A stretch of 64,000 bases of DNA from Adhaeribacter terrigena (GCF_016623615.1 NZ_JAEHFX010000007.1:203118-267117); one strand, 5' to 3'; shown: positions 25,767 through 34,465, numbered from the stretch's first letter. Translations and numbers: made by a program. The notes: a model not told the origin generated them from the letters alone.

Positions 25767-27263
25767 ATGAAAAAAATGCTACCTGTTTTTGCCGTCATTT
25801 TTGCATTTATAATAAGCGTAACTACTGTTTCAGCGCAGAATTACCAGCCCTTCCGGAAAGGTTTGACCTACCACTACATTGCCCGGGATTCTATTTATTC
25901 CATGCGCATCGATTCGGCTAAAGTGGTGAACGGCGATTCAGTTTTTGTTTTTAATGCAATGGCCCGGAAAGGCGGCCCTTCGGTTTCCAATTGTCCGCCG
26001 CCGCCAATATTTCATCTGGAATATGCCGTTCATCCTAATAACCAGTTCGGGAGCCAAATGCGCAAAATGCCAAACGGCGACTATGTTTTCAAAACGCATC
26101 AAGGCGCCGAATTCCTGTTAAAAACCAAAGCGCCTATTGGCCAGGGTTGGACCGCTTTGGCTAATCCGGCCATAACCGCAACCCTAACTTCCCGCACATT
26201 TGAGCCGGTAAAAAATACGGTTTCCGATTCGGTTCTGACTTACACGTTGAGCAACGGTAAAACCATCAAGCTTTCTAAAAACTATGGTTTTCTGAAAGCG
26301 CCGAATCTGAGCCAATATTCCGATGCTTATTTCAAGCCGAGAGAGCTGGAATTTTATGCTATTCCGGAAAAAGGCTTGGGCCACACGATCAGCAGCCCGT
26401 TTGCGATTTTTGATTTTCAACCCGGCGATCAGTTCAGTTTATACTACAAGCATCTTACAGTTCATAATTCTGTTTGCCAGGAAGAATGGACTAAAAGAGA
26501 AGTAAAAACCCGAACTACCAATGGTGATACGATTTTATACTCCATTGAAGAACAACAATTAACGAAAGGCTATGGTACTCCAGGCGCACCAATGGGATGG
26601 TGTTCGGCTTCCAGAGCCTCTACTTTAACCCCGAAGTACACCTATGTTTTAAAAATATATCCTGATTTCCCCAATGCTCCCTATGCGCTTTCGCATGGCT
26701 TTGTTGCAGGCACAGATTTTATCCGGCAAGACAGCCGGGTTTCAAAGGGCATAATCAGAAAAACACAGTACAATTTTAGGGAGCAGATGCAATTTACAAA
26801 TCTGGGTTTTGATACGTGCAGCAAAATCTTTTCACTGGGAGTAGATTATGCTATTCAAAATACCTATACGGTAGGCTTGGGTGAAACCCGGCGGGAAATT
26901 TTTTCGATGGGCGCCGTAGAAACCACGATTCTGGAATGCTACACCAAAGGCACCGAAACGTACGGCTCTTGCCGCAGTTTAGCTGATATCATGGCAACCA
27001 CAGAAGATCTTCAGAAGCAACCAATGGTTCAGGTTTTCCCGAACCCGTTTACTGATGAACTGACTTTAACGTTTGGTGAAACTGCCGGCAAAACGCATTT
27101 GGTTTTATTGAACACGCTGGGGCAAAGAATGTGGCAGCAAGAAACAACAACTGCCGCGAATACTGAATTGAAACTACAACTTCCGGAATTGCCCAAAGGC
27201 ATGTATATTCTGCAGGTTTCGCAAAACAGAAAAACTTTAATCACCAGATTAGTGAAACAATAA
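25767..27263 (+). CDS. Secreted protein with a type A T9SS C-terminal domain
   Basis: A 498-residue protein. Its signal peptide ends at VSAQ (around residue 24). The central region is unassigned. The last 75 residues form a sorting domain: VFPNPFTDELTLTF, LVLLNTLGQRMW, LPKGMYILQVS, then a basic end. Such domains direct export through the type IX secretion system and surface attachment. An identical 52-bp repeat with motif copies flanks the gene on both sides. It is mostly beta-rich and no enzyme motif is visible. Confidence 0.8.
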   Translation: MKKMLPVFAVIFAFIISVTTVSAQNYQPFRKGLTYHYIARDSIYSMRIDSAKVVNGDSVFVFNAMARKGGPSVSNCPPPPIFHLEYAVHPNNQFGSQMRKMPNGDYVFKTHQGAEFLLKTKAPIGQGWTALANPAITATLTSRTFEPVKNTVSDSVLTYTLSNGKTIKLSKNYGFLKAPNLSQYSDAYFKPRELEFYAIPEKGLGHTISSPFAIFDFQPGDQFSLYYKHLTVHNSVCQEEWTKREVKTRTTNGDTILYSIEEQQLTKGYGTPGAPMGWCSASRASTLTPKYTYVLKIYPDFPNAPYALSHGFVAGTDFIRQDSRVSKGIIRKTQYNFREQMQFTNLGFDTCSKIFSLGVDYAIQNTYTVGLGETRREIFSMGAVETTILECYTKGTETYGSCRSLADIMATTEDLQKQPMVQVFPNPFTDELTLTFGETAGKTHLVLLNTLGQRMWQQETTTAANTELKLQLPELPKGMYILQVSQNRKTLITRLVKQ

Positions 27264-27266
27264 TTG

Positions 27267-27378
27267 ACTTTTTCTGTCTAAATTCCTAGCGTTTTTTAGC
27301 ATCAGTAGCGTAAGGTTTAAACCCTATGCTACAGATGCTAAAGGCAGCAGTTTTTCCTTCCCAAACCCTACCCTTTTC
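27267..27378 (-). repeat. Composite: 30-bp motif, 52-bp palindromic repeat, 30-bp motif (second copy)
   Basis: Motif at 27267-27296 (minus strand, head AAAACGCTAGG, tail GAAAAAGT), exact 52-bp repeat at 27284-27335, motif at 27349-27378. The order matches 25551-25653. The sequence following each block also agrees (GCGCAGAAAAT or GCCGCAGAAAAT). Confidence 0.85.
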
Positions 27379-27392
27379 CGGCGCAGAAAATA

Positions 27393-27423
27393 TTTGGCGG
27401 CAAAAGGCAAAAACGTATCTTTG
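27393..27423 (+). promoter_or_regulatory. pyrR-pyrB promoter
   Basis: TTTG (27393-27396), 19 bp, then TATCTTTG (27416-27423) is a perfect Bacteroidota -33/-7 pair. Transcription should start near 27430, leaving a leader of about ten bases. This places the pyrR start at 27439, since an upstream TTG would lie inside the promoter. Confidence 0.8.
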
Positions 27424-27438
27424 CGAAACCAAATTGCT

Positions 27439-27990
27439 ATGCAGAAACGCCTGATTGTTCCCCATGCTTTGCTTCAGATCATGTTGCAGCGCCTTTGCCA
27501 TCAGCTCATCGAAACGCATGGCGATTTCAGCAACACGGTTCTGATTGGTTTACAGCCGCGCGGCAAATTCCTGGCGCAACGGCTGCAAAAACAATTGCTG
27601 GAAATTACCGGCAAAAACATTCCCCTGGGCTTTCTGGATACTACGTTTTACCGCGACGATTTCCGCCGCCGCGAAAGTCCGCTGGCAGCCAATGCCACTT
27701 CCATCAATTTCATAATCGAAAATCAGAAGGTAGTTTTAATAGACGACGTGCTGTTTACGGGCCGTTCGGTGCGCGCTGCCCTGGATGCCATGATCGCGTT
27801 TGGCCGCCCGGCCGGCGTAGAATTACTCATTTTAATCGACCGCCTTTACCAGCGCGACCTGCCGATTGAAGCCAATTACGTGGGCCAACAGGTAAACTCG
27901 CTGGCCAGCCAGAAAGTACTGGTTGAGTGGCAAAACGAAAACACCGCCGAAGATAACATCTGGCTTATTTCCAAAACTGACGAAGTATAA
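27439..27990 (+). CDS. pyrR: PyrR-like phosphoribosyltransferase
   Basis: A type I phosphoribosyltransferase of 183 residues starting MQKRLIVPHALLQIML. The PRPP-binding motif is VVLIDDVLFTGRSVRAALDA, with PRGKFLAQRL and FYRDDFRRRE further upstream as in PyrR. Classical PyrR proteins attenuate pyr mRNA and have weak uracil phosphoribosyltransferase activity. Here the leader is too short for an attenuator, and only nine bases separate pyrR from pyrB. So the regulatory mode is unclear, although the operon link to pyrimidine synthesis is firm. Confidence 0.85.
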   Translation: MQKRLIVPHALLQIMLQRLCHQLIETHGDFSNTVLIGLQPRGKFLAQRLQKQLLEITGKNIPLGFLDTTFYRDDFRRRESPLAANATSINFIIENQKVVLIDDVLFTGRSVRAALDAMIAFGRPAGVELLILIDRLYQRDLPIEANYVGQQVNSLASQKVLVEWQNENTAEDNIWLISKTDEV

Positions 27991-27999
27991 TTTACCGCA

Positions 28000-28926
28000 A
28001 TGTCACAACTCAGCGTCCGCCATTTATTAGGAATTAAAGATATTACCGAAGCTGATATGCAGCTTATTTTTGAAACCGCGGACCATTTTAAGGAAGTGCT
28101 CAACCGGCCGATCAAGAAAGTACCCTCGTTGCGCGACATTACCATAGCCAACGTTTTCTTCGAAGATTCTACCCGCACACGACTTTCGTTTGAACTCGCA
28201 GAAAAACGCCTTTCTGCCGATGTGATCAACTTTTCGGCCAGCGGCAGCTCGGTTAAAAAAGGCGAAACGCTGCTCGATACGGTAAACAACATCCTGGCCA
28301 TGAAAGTTGATATGATCGTGATGCGCCATTCGAGCGTGGGTGCGCCGCATTTTCTTTCGCGCCACATAAAAGCCAACATCGTAAACGCCGGCGACGGCAC
28401 CCATGAACATCCCACTCAAGCCCTTTTAGACAGCTTTTCCATAAGAGAAAAATTAGGCGAAGTTGCCGGAAAGAAGATTGCGATCATCGGCGATATTCTG
28501 CATTCGCGGGTAGCTTTATCAAACATTTTTGCGCTGCAGAAATTAGGTGCCGAAGTAATGGTTTGCGGGCCGAGCACCTTGATTCCGCGCTACATTGGTG
28601 AACTGGGCGTGAGAGTAGAGCACAACGTACGCAAAGCCCTGGAATGGTGCGATGTAGCTAACGTATTGCGGATTCAGCTGGAGCGGCAGCAAGGCAAATT
28701 ATTCCCGAGTTTGCGCGAATACACCCAATATTTCGGCATCGATAAAAAAATGCTCGACAGCCTGAACAAGGAAATTGTTTTGATGCATCCCGGCCCGATA
28801 AACCGCGGTGTGGAACTGAGTTCGGATGCGGCCGATTCTGCCCATTCTATTATTCTGGACCAGGTAGAGAACGGCGTGGCCGTGCGGATGGCGGTGCTTT
28901 ATCTACTGGCTTCTTCCCGCGAATAA
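28000..28926 (+). CDS. pyrB: Aspartate carbamoyltransferase catalytic subunit
   Basis: A 308-residue enzyme of standard length. The carbamoyl-phosphate motif is FEDSTRTRLSFELA. Aspartate-side residues appear in ADVINFSASGSSVKKGE and in RHSSVGAPHF. The C-terminal LMHPGPINRGVEL is diagnostic. It makes N-carbamoyl-aspartate, the committed pyrimidine step. No pyrI regulatory subunit lies nearby. It is cotranscribed with pyrR. Confidence 0.96.
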   Translation: MSQLSVRHLLGIKDITEADMQLIFETADHFKEVLNRPIKKVPSLRDITIANVFFEDSTRTRLSFELAEKRLSADVINFSASGSSVKKGETLLDTVNNILAMKVDMIVMRHSSVGAPHFLSRHIKANIVNAGDGTHEHPTQALLDSFSIREKLGEVAGKKIAIIGDILHSRVALSNIFALQKLGAEVMVCGPSTLIPRYIGELGVRVEHNVRKALEWCDVANVLRIQLERQQGKLFPSLREYTQYFGIDKKMLDSLNKEIVLMHPGPINRGVELSSDAADSAHSIILDQVENGVAVRMAVLYLLASSRE

Positions 28927-28932
28927 TCGTTT

Positions 28933-28962
28933 AGTTTTTCCGGCTTTTCCCCTACCGTTTTT
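28933..28962 (-). repeat. 30-bp bipartite motif
   Basis: On the minus strand, head AAAAACGGTAGGG, tail GAAAAACT. It begins seven bases after the pyrB stop codon. Nothing coding is seen in the remaining 28963-29126. Confidence 0.85.
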
Positions 28963-29126
28963 AGCTGCTGCCTGCTTTTTAACCGGCTTCCTTCAGGTAT
29001 ATTGCCAAAATTTTTCGTTTCCGAAAAAAGGATTAAACCTGTGTTTTAAAAGTAAAAACAAATACCAAATAACACAAGCAATCAGCTGATATTCAGGTTG
29101 TTAAATTAAATTCATTACTTTTTTAT

Positions 29127-29224
29127 TATCTTTGCGCGCCGGGCCTTTTTAAAGCATTTTATTGCGAAAATGAAAACAGGCAGACCGCTTTAATTTACTT
29201 CGCCGGTTAAACCGGCGGTTTTAT
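29127..29224 (+). promoter_or_regulatory. -7 box and attenuator-like leader before the nuclease gene
   Basis: TATCTTTG (29127-29134) is a perfect -7 box, with no clear -33. Downstream, ATG at 29170 opens a seven-codon frame (MKTGRPL, stop). A GC hairpin follows, CGCCGG-TTAAA-CCGGCG (29201-29217) then GTTTTATTT, ten bases before the nuclease ATG. A terminator this close to the start suggests attenuation or a short leader RNA. This is inference. Confidence 0.4.
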
Positions 29225-29233
29225 TTCTTATAG

Positions 29234-30637
29234 ATGAGAAAGCAATTTTCAGTTTTTTATTTCCTGCTTTTGCTGGGCCTTGGGGTTACTTCCTGTAAAG
29301 AGGATAAAGTAGCGCCCAGTACCAACCCCACCGAAACGCCCCAACAAATACCGCTGGGTACGATCGTGGGCTTTCCGGAAGATTTTGAGGCCGCAACCAA
29401 ATATGGATATACTGTTGATACGGTAATCCTTGGCAGCGGCAAGTGGATACTGGATGACGCGTTGATAGGAAACAGCACCGACGACCGAAAGAATGGTTAC
29501 AAGTCGGCACGATTGCGCGGTACGGGCAAAATTACCATGAACTTTGCAGTTCCGAAGGGCGCAGCTACCGTTACGGTGCAACACGCCCGTTACGGCAACG
29601 ACCCGGAAAGTGAATGGGAACTCTGGGTATCGCAGAACGGCGGTAGTTTTGTAAAGGCCGGCGAAACGGTGAAAGCCACGTCCAATGCGCTGCAGACGGC
29701 TACTTTTACGCTGAACCTGGCCGGAACGGTGAAGTTTGAGATCCGTAAAATTTCCGGCGGAACGGCACGCCTGAACATCGATGATTTTACTTTTAACGGC
29801 TATGGCCTGGCTGGTGACACGACCGGCACCTATACGGGACCAAAACCGGGTGGCAGCACCGATACGCCGCTTCCTACAGATAACCTGCACATAGGCATGG
29901 GAAACCCGAGCAACGCCACCAACAGCACTGCCAACTTCACCAATTACCTGATGCAGAAAAACGAATACGACCTCTCTTACCACCGCGACCGCGGCATTCC
30001 GAACTGGGTTAGCTGGCACCTGGACAGAACCTGGATCGGAAGCGTGCAACGTCAGGACGATTTCCGGGCTGATAATACGTTGCCGGCCGGTTGGTACCAG
30101 GTAAACCAAAGCAGCTACACTAGTTCCGGTTTCGACCGGGGGCACAACTGCCCTTCTGCTGACCGCACCAGCACTACAGCGGTTAATTCGGCAACTTTCC
30201 TGATGACAAACATGATTCCGCAAGCCCCGAACAACAACCAGAAAACCTGGGCCGACCTGGAAAACTATACCCGCTCGCTGGTTTATGGCGGCAACGAAAT
30301 TTACCTGATCATGGGCAGCTACGGCGAAGGGGGCATCGGCTCGAAAGGCGGCCTGACCAAAACCATTAACAACGGAAAAGTAACTGTACCGAGCCAGGTC
30401 TGGAAAGTGCTGGTTATTCTGCCCGAAGGCAACGGCGACGCAAACCGGGTAGACAGCAACACCCGCATCATTGCCGTAAATACGCCCAACGTGAACAGCA
30501 TCGGCCAAAACTGGGGCGCTTATCGTACTTCGGTAGATGCTATTGAAGCGGCAACGGGTTATAATCTGCTTTCTAACCTGCCGGCTTCGGTACAGTCGGT
30601 TATTGAGGCAAAAATTGATAACGGCCCAACAAACTAA
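29234..30637 (+). CDS. Lipoprotein DNA/RNA non-specific endonuclease
   Basis: A 467-residue protein. The N-terminal lipobox LGLGVTSC (Cys21) anchors it in an envelope membrane. Residues about 45-190 look like a beta-sandwich domain. Residues about 215-455 are the NUC (beta-beta-alpha metal) nuclease domain. Its signature is SGFDRGHNCPSADRT, with catalytic His in DRGH, and the metal-ligand region NMIPQAPNNNQKTW. It should cut DNA and RNA outside the cytoplasm, for nutrient use or defence against external DNA. A terminator follows. Confidence 0.9.
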   Translation: MRKQFSVFYFLLLLGLGVTSCKEDKVAPSTNPTETPQQIPLGTIVGFPEDFEAATKYGYTVDTVILGSGKWILDDALIGNSTDDRKNGYKSARLRGTGKITMNFAVPKGAATVTVQHARYGNDPESEWELWVSQNGGSFVKAGETVKATSNALQTATFTLNLAGTVKFEIRKISGGTARLNIDDFTFNGYGLAGDTTGTYTGPKPGGSTDTPLPTDNLHIGMGNPSNATNSTANFTNYLMQKNEYDLSYHRDRGIPNWVSWHLDRTWIGSVQRQDDFRADNTLPAGWYQVNQSSYTSSGFDRGHNCPSADRTSTTAVNSATFLMTNMIPQAPNNNQKTWADLENYTRSLVYGGNEIYLIMGSYGEGGIGSKGGLTKTINNGKVTVPSQVWKVLVILPEGNGDANRVDSNTRIIAVNTPNVNSIGQNWGAYRTSVDAIEAATGYNLLSNLPASVQSVIEAKIDNGPTN

Positions 30638-30681
30638 CCTGATCTTTTTAGAGTAAACCGAAGATAGATTACTTTGCTGAT

Positions 30682-30716
30682 AAAAGCGCCTGTTCTGAAA
30701 AAGAGCAGGCGCTTTT
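30682..30716 (+). terminator. Nuclease gene terminator
   Basis: AAAAGCGCCTG (30682-30692) pairs with CAGGCGCTTTT (30706-30716), then TTGTTTT. A degenerate 29-bp relative of the 30-bp motif may follow at 30723-30751 on the minus strand. Confidence 0.9.
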
Positions 30717-30827
30717 TGTTTTACTTTTAAAGCTGAAAGTAAAGCATTTTTCCAGAAAGGGGCAGCCACTTTGTCTTTTGTTTTCGTATATAATAGTTAC
30801 CGCTCTGTAATATAAAATGCTACAGCT

Positions 30828-31202
30828 ATGAACGCAAACGAATATAAAACCAGAATTCAGCAACTGTTGGATGAAAATAAATTCACGGAAGCCGCTACCT
30901 TCATCTTCGATACCTACCAGGAAGAACACCCTACTGCTACCAGTATCCCCATTTACCGAGACAAGGTAATTTACAAGCTCCAGACCGAGTTTGCGGATGA
31001 TACGCCCGAAAACAGGCAGCGCATCAAGTTACTGCTTTACGGTTTTACCACGATTATCGGGCATTCGGAAGGTGAAGCGGCGTTCAACATTATCTTGCTG
31101 CTGTTGCATTGCCTGCATAAAAACCAGGGGGAATCCATCAGCGAAGCCATAGAACTGATAAAGCTTGAAAAAGCCTCGAACAACCTCAATATTGCTTCGT
31201 GA
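30828..31202 (+). CDS. Hypothetical small helical protein
   Basis: A 124-residue, acidic, mostly helical protein without signal peptide. A long hydrophobic helix (FNIILLLLHCLHK) lies near residues 86-98. I recognise no family. It stands alone after the nuclease terminator, and no promoter was identified with confidence. Confidence 0.5.
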   Translation: MNANEYKTRIQQLLDENKFTEAATFIFDTYQEEHPTATSIPIYRDKVIYKLQTEFADDTPENRQRIKLLLYGFTTIIGHSEGEAAFNIILLLLHCLHKNQGESISEAIELIKLEKASNNLNIAS

Positions 31203-31278
31203 GTTTTGAGCTTGGAAAAAGGAAAACACCTTAAAAGTCTGAAAACAAAGCTTTGCAGCCAATATAATCTTACCTCAG

Positions 31279-31440
31279 CCTGTGGCGCACAGACCGAATC
31301 ACTCTCGTAAAAATTCAGCAGTTTTAAGCTAACACCAGCAAGGTTGGCGATGTGCCACAGGTCACGGTAGTTTACTACGGTCAGGTAATAGGCTTTAGAA
31401 ATCGAAAAAACCTGGAAGTTTTCAGAAACCTTCCAGGTTT
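31279..31440. other. Spacer with several inverted repeats
   Basis: CCTGTGGC (31279-31286) and GCCACAGG (31354-31361) are complements about 70 bp apart. GTAGTTTACTAC follows. Then AAACCTGGAAG (31408-31418) pairs with CTTCCAGGTTT (31430-31440), a possible terminator for the small gene before it. I cannot assign a known RNA. Confidence 0.4.
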
Positions 31441-31459
31441 AGCCCGCAAAAACGCTAGG

Positions 31460-31545
31460 CAAAACGCTACTAAAACACATAAAAAAAGTCGCTGCTGAAA
31501 ATGAATGCAGCAGCGACTTTTTTGTTATAAAACGATAGCGTTTTT
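31460..31545. terminator. Bidirectional terminator built from two opposed 30-bp motifs
   Basis: The plus-strand motif at 31460-31489 ends in AAAAAAAGT and the minus-strand motif at 31516-31545 begins with ACTTTTTT. Those tails form the outer arms of a hairpin: AAAAAAGTCGCTGCTG (31482-31497) with CAGCAGCGACTTTTTT (31508-31523). It separates the plus-strand side from the convergent pepP gene. Part of a further head (AAAAACGCTAGG) lies at 31448. Confidence 0.88.
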
Positions 31546-32836
31546 ATTTCTCGGCCATCAGGCGCTCGATGTCTTCGATTTCCAGCGGAATATTTTTCAT
31601 CAAGTCCTGCGCACCGTTTTTGGTGATCAGGAAATCGTTTTCCAGGCGAATGCCCAGACCTTCTTCGCGAATGTAAATGCCCGGTTCGCAGGTAAACACC
31701 ATGCCTTCTTCAAACGGACGGAATTTGCTGCCTACGTCGTGCACATCCAGGCCTAAGAAATGCGAAGTGCCGTGCATGAAATATTGCTTGAAAAGTGGTT
31801 TTTCCGGGTCCTGATTTTTTACGTCCTGCTCATTGAGCAAGCCGAGTTTTATCAGTTCATTTTCCATTACCGTGCCTACAAATTTGTGGTACTGGTCTAA
31901 GGTATTTCCCACCACGAGCATGTTGCTGGCCACTTTCATTACGTGTAGCACAGCGTTATAAACGTCTTTCTGGCGCGGCGTGAATTTGCCATTCACCGGC
32001 ACCGAACGCGAAAGATCGGAAGCGTAGTTGGCGTATTCAGCGCCGAAATCCATCAGGATCACGTCACCGTCTTTGCATTCCTGGTCGTTGTCTACGTAGT
32101 GCAGAATACAGGCATTGGCGCCGGATGCGATAATCGAACCATAAGCCGGCCCGCGGGAACGGTTGCGCAGGAATTCGTGGTAAAGCTCGGCTTCGATTTC
32201 GTACTCCATCACGCCCGGTTTAATGAACTTCAGCAAACGGCGGAAGGCTTTTTCGGTGATGTTGCAGGCTTTCTGGATCTGGGCAATTTCGTACGGCGAT
32301 TTGATGGCGCGGAGGTTGTGCATGATGGGGGCCGAACGCTGGTACTGGTGCAGCGGATAATGCTCTTTACACCATTTCACGAAACGGGCATCGCGGGTTT
32401 CTACCTCGATTACGGCGCGTAAATGTTCGTTTGTATTCAGGTACACATTTTCCACTTCGGCCATCAGCGAGTTCAGCACCGATTTAAATTCGTGGGTCCA
32501 GAAAACGGTTTGAATGCCGGAAACTTCGCGGGCCTGTTCTTTGGTGAATTTGTAGCCTTCCCAGGTTAAGATCAGGTCGCTGGTTTCGCGCACGAAGAGA
32601 ATTTCTTTCAGTCGGGCATCTTTCGATTCCGGGAAAAGAAGCAAAATGCTTTCTTCCTGGTCTACGCCGCTTAAATAGAAAAGGTCGTTATTCTGGCGGA
32701 AAGCCATGGTGCCATCGGCGTTGGTCGGCATTACGTCGTTGGAATGAAAAACGGCCAGCGAGCAAGGCTTCAGCTGTTTTACAAAGTTGGCCCGGTTCTG
32801 CACGAACAGTTCCGAATTGATCTGCGAATATTTCAT
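31544..32836 (-). CDS. pepP: Aminopeptidase P family Xaa-Pro peptidase (M24)
   Basis: A 430-residue enzyme of the pita-bread fold. The N-terminal domain (1-170) is the AMP_N type. Metal ligands of the C-terminal domain are visible: Asp in LMDFGAEY, Asp in YASDLSRSVPV, His in HGTSHFLGLDVHD, Glu in TCEPGIYI and Glu in IRLENDFLIT. It removes N-terminal residues preceding proline in the cytoplasm. It appears monocistronic. Confidence 0.93.
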   Translation of the reverse strand: MKYSQINSELFVQNRANFVKQLKPCSLAVFHSNDVMPTNADGTMAFRQNNDLFYLSGVDQEESILLLFPESKDARLKEILFVRETSDLILTWEGYKFTKEQAREVSGIQTVFWTHEFKSVLNSLMAEVENVYLNTNEHLRAVIEVETRDARFVKWCKEHYPLHQYQRSAPIMHNLRAIKSPYEIAQIQKACNITEKAFRRLLKFIKPGVMEYEIEAELYHEFLRNRSRGPAYGSIIASGANACILHYVDNDQECKDGDVILMDFGAEYANYASDLSRSVPVNGKFTPRQKDVYNAVLHVMKVASNMLVVGNTLDQYHKFVGTVMENELIKLGLLNEQDVKNQDPEKPLFKQYFMHGTSHFLGLDVHDVGSKFRPFEEGMVFTCEPGIYIREEGLGIRLENDFLITKNGAQDLMKNIPLEIEDIERLMAEK

Positions 32837-32929
32837 TGTATATTTTTTAATGACGCGGTACTTGAAAAATGCACCGCCCTAAAGATTCTGCTTTCTGAAC
32901 GAAAAGTAGCACTAAATATTGAGATAAGC

Positions 32930-32959
32930 GAATTTTTAAGCCCGAAACCCTAGCGTTTT
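32930..32959 (-). repeat. 30-bp motif overlapping a stop codon
   Basis: The minus-strand head AAAACGCTAGGG contains the TAG stop (32950-32952) of the GT9 gene. The tail reads TAAAAATT, one change from consensus. It lies between the pepP start and the GT9 end. Confidence 0.75.
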
Positions 32960-33978
32960 CCGTTCGCTTTTTCGGCCAAAGCTTGTTCCAGCACGGCCAG
33001 CAATTGTTCGTTTTTTATGGTAAGCGCGCACTTAAAATGCCCCTGCGGACAAGCCATATACCCGTGCAAACCGCAAGGCCGGCAAGGCAGATCCACTTCG
33101 GTTTCCACGATCCGGGAAAAATCAGAAAGCGGCCCGAAACCAAACGACGGCACCGTGGAACAATAAACCGCCGCCACCGGCGCGTTGGTAGAAGAAGCCA
33201 GATGCATCGGTCCGGAATCGTTCACGTAGCTCAGAACCGCATCCTGTTGCAAAGCCGCCGACTGCAACAAACTCAGTTTCCCGCACAGGTTTTCGGCATT
33301 CATTCTCCCGGAAGTTTGCAAGATTCTATCGCAAAGCTCTTTATCGCTGGGCGCGCCAAGTAGATAAACTTTCAGATCAGCCGGAACCGTTTTCAAAAGC
33401 TCCACCCATTTTTCTTCGGGATATTGCTTGGTGAACCAGATAGAAGACGGCGCTACGCAGATATAAGGCTGTGTTTTATAAACCGCAACTTTCTCAAAAT
33501 CTGCCTGGCTGGGGTAAAGTTTTGGTTTGGCAGCTTCCGGTCCGGTGAGGTGTTCGATCAGCTTCTGGTTGCGTTCGGTTTCGTGCAATCCGTTAGAAAC
33601 CGAATGTGGAACAGCGCGGCTGAAGAATCTGGAAAACGGGTTTTTATCGAAACCCACGGTTTGTCTGCCGCCGGAAAGCGCAGTTAGTAAACCCGTGGCC
33701 CCGAAACGTTGCAGATTGATCACCAGGTCGTATTTTTCTTTCCGGATTTCGCGCAGCAAGCGGTAAAGGTCTTTGAATTTGCCCTGCTTTTTATCCCAGA
33801 TGTAAAGGTGATTCAGGTACGGGTGGTTTTGCAGCAGCGAATCGTTGCCTTTGCGAAGCAGAAAATCGAGTTGCGCCTGCGGAAAGGTTTCGTACAGTTT
33901 TTCGAGCAAAGCCGTTGCCAGCACCACGTCGCCCAGAAAAGCCGTCTGGATTATTAATATTTTTTGCGGGGCGTTCAT
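32950..33978 (-). CDS. Glycosyltransferase family 9 (heptosyltransferase-like)
   Basis: A 342-residue protein with the GT9 start KILIIQTAFLGDVVLATALL and the donor-binding block NDSGPMHLASSTNAP. It shares a C-terminal cysteine cluster (LPCRPCGLHG, CPQGHFKC) with the GT9 protein at 18359 but lacks its Asn-rich insertion. Expected role: adding a heptose-like sugar to lipopolysaccharide core or a related glycan at the inner membrane. Other glycan genes are not adjacent. The divergent M16 gene lies beyond a 608-bp repeat-rich spacer. Confidence 0.82.
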   Translation of the reverse strand: MNAPQKILIIQTAFLGDVVLATALLEKLYETFPQAQLDFLLRKGNDSLLQNHPYLNHLYIWDKKQGKFKDLYRLLREIRKEKYDLVINLQRFGATGLLTALSGGRQTVGFDKNPFSRFFSRAVPHSVSNGLHETERNQKLIEHLTGPEAAKPKLYPSQADFEKVAVYKTQPYICVAPSSIWFTKQYPEEKWVELLKTVPADLKVYLLGAPSDKELCDRILQTSGRMNAENLCGKLSLLQSAALQQDAVLSYVNDSGPMHLASSTNAPVAAVYCSTVPSFGFGPLSDFSRIVETEVDLPCRPCGLHGYMACPQGHFKCALTIKNEQLLAVLEQALAEKANGKR

Positions 33979-34023
33979 TGTGGGGTAAAATTACGAAATT
34001 AAAATGGTGGTTTGGGGTTGGGG

Positions 34024-34140
34024 AGTTTTTTAGATGGAAAGCATAACGTTTTATTCGGTCATCTCGACGTCAGGAGAGATCTCATCGGGCTGGTTAAATG
34101 TTGACTAATGAGTTTCTATGCTTGAAAGGATACCGTTTTT
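34024..34140 (-). repeat. Motif-spacer-motif block (117 bp)
   Basis: Minus-strand motifs at 34111-34140 (head AAAAACGGTATCC, tail GAAACT) and 34024-34053 (variant head AAAACGTTATG, tail AAAAAACT) flank a 57-bp spacer. The block is the inverted equivalent of 37254-37370. The spacer agrees at 53 of 57 positions, and the outer motif differs more than the spacer does. Confidence 0.85.
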
Positions 34141-34194
34141 ATAGCTTACTTCTTTTTTTAATTACAAGCATTTTACTTTCAATGAAGCTTTTTC

Positions 34195-34384
34195 CCTCAA
34201 GCCGGGTGGCTTCGTTTCTGCGTTCGCGGCTGCAACCCTTCCTACCCTAGCGGGCTGCCTGTGGCACCGGAAGTCTTGGAGGCCGCTCTCACAGAAACTG
34301 GTATCACTTCCCTCAGTAGCTTGCTTCTTTTTTAGTTTAGCTTCCTTCAGACCTTGATTTTCAGGTTACGCTGCGCTGGCGATA
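34195..34384 (-). repeat. Structured 200-bp element, copy C
   Basis: In minus orientation it runs from TATCGCCAGCGCAG to GAGGGAAAAAGCTT. P2 is CTTCC/GGAAG (plus-strand positions 34238-34242 and 34269-34273). P3 is TGCC-ACA-GGCA. P4 is GCCC-GCTA-GGGT. It lies in the spacer between the divergent GT9 and M16 genes. Confidence 0.85.
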
Positions 34385-34410
34385 GGCGTGAAATTGATAA
34401 TCCTGGAAAT

Positions 34411-34465
34411 CGTGTTCAGAAAAAAATCCTTAAATCCCTGAATCCTATAAATCCTAATTCAGACA
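34411..34465 (-). repeat. CAGGATTT-type dispersed repeat, copy E3
   Basis: In minus orientation, GTCTGAATTAGGATTTATAG then GGATTCAGGGATTTAAGGAT. A shorter relative of 11622-11795 and 36628-36800. It sits on the upstream side of element copy C, as the others do for A and D. Confidence 0.65.

Noticed and set aside
27394..27440. Upstream TTG start for pyrR
   Set aside because: It lies within the -33/-7 promoter, so it would not be in the transcript.
29249..30769. Long open frame on the minus strand opposite the nuclease gene
   Set aside because: It is the antisense shadow of a well-supported nuclease, contains no recognisable domain, and has no promoter of its own.
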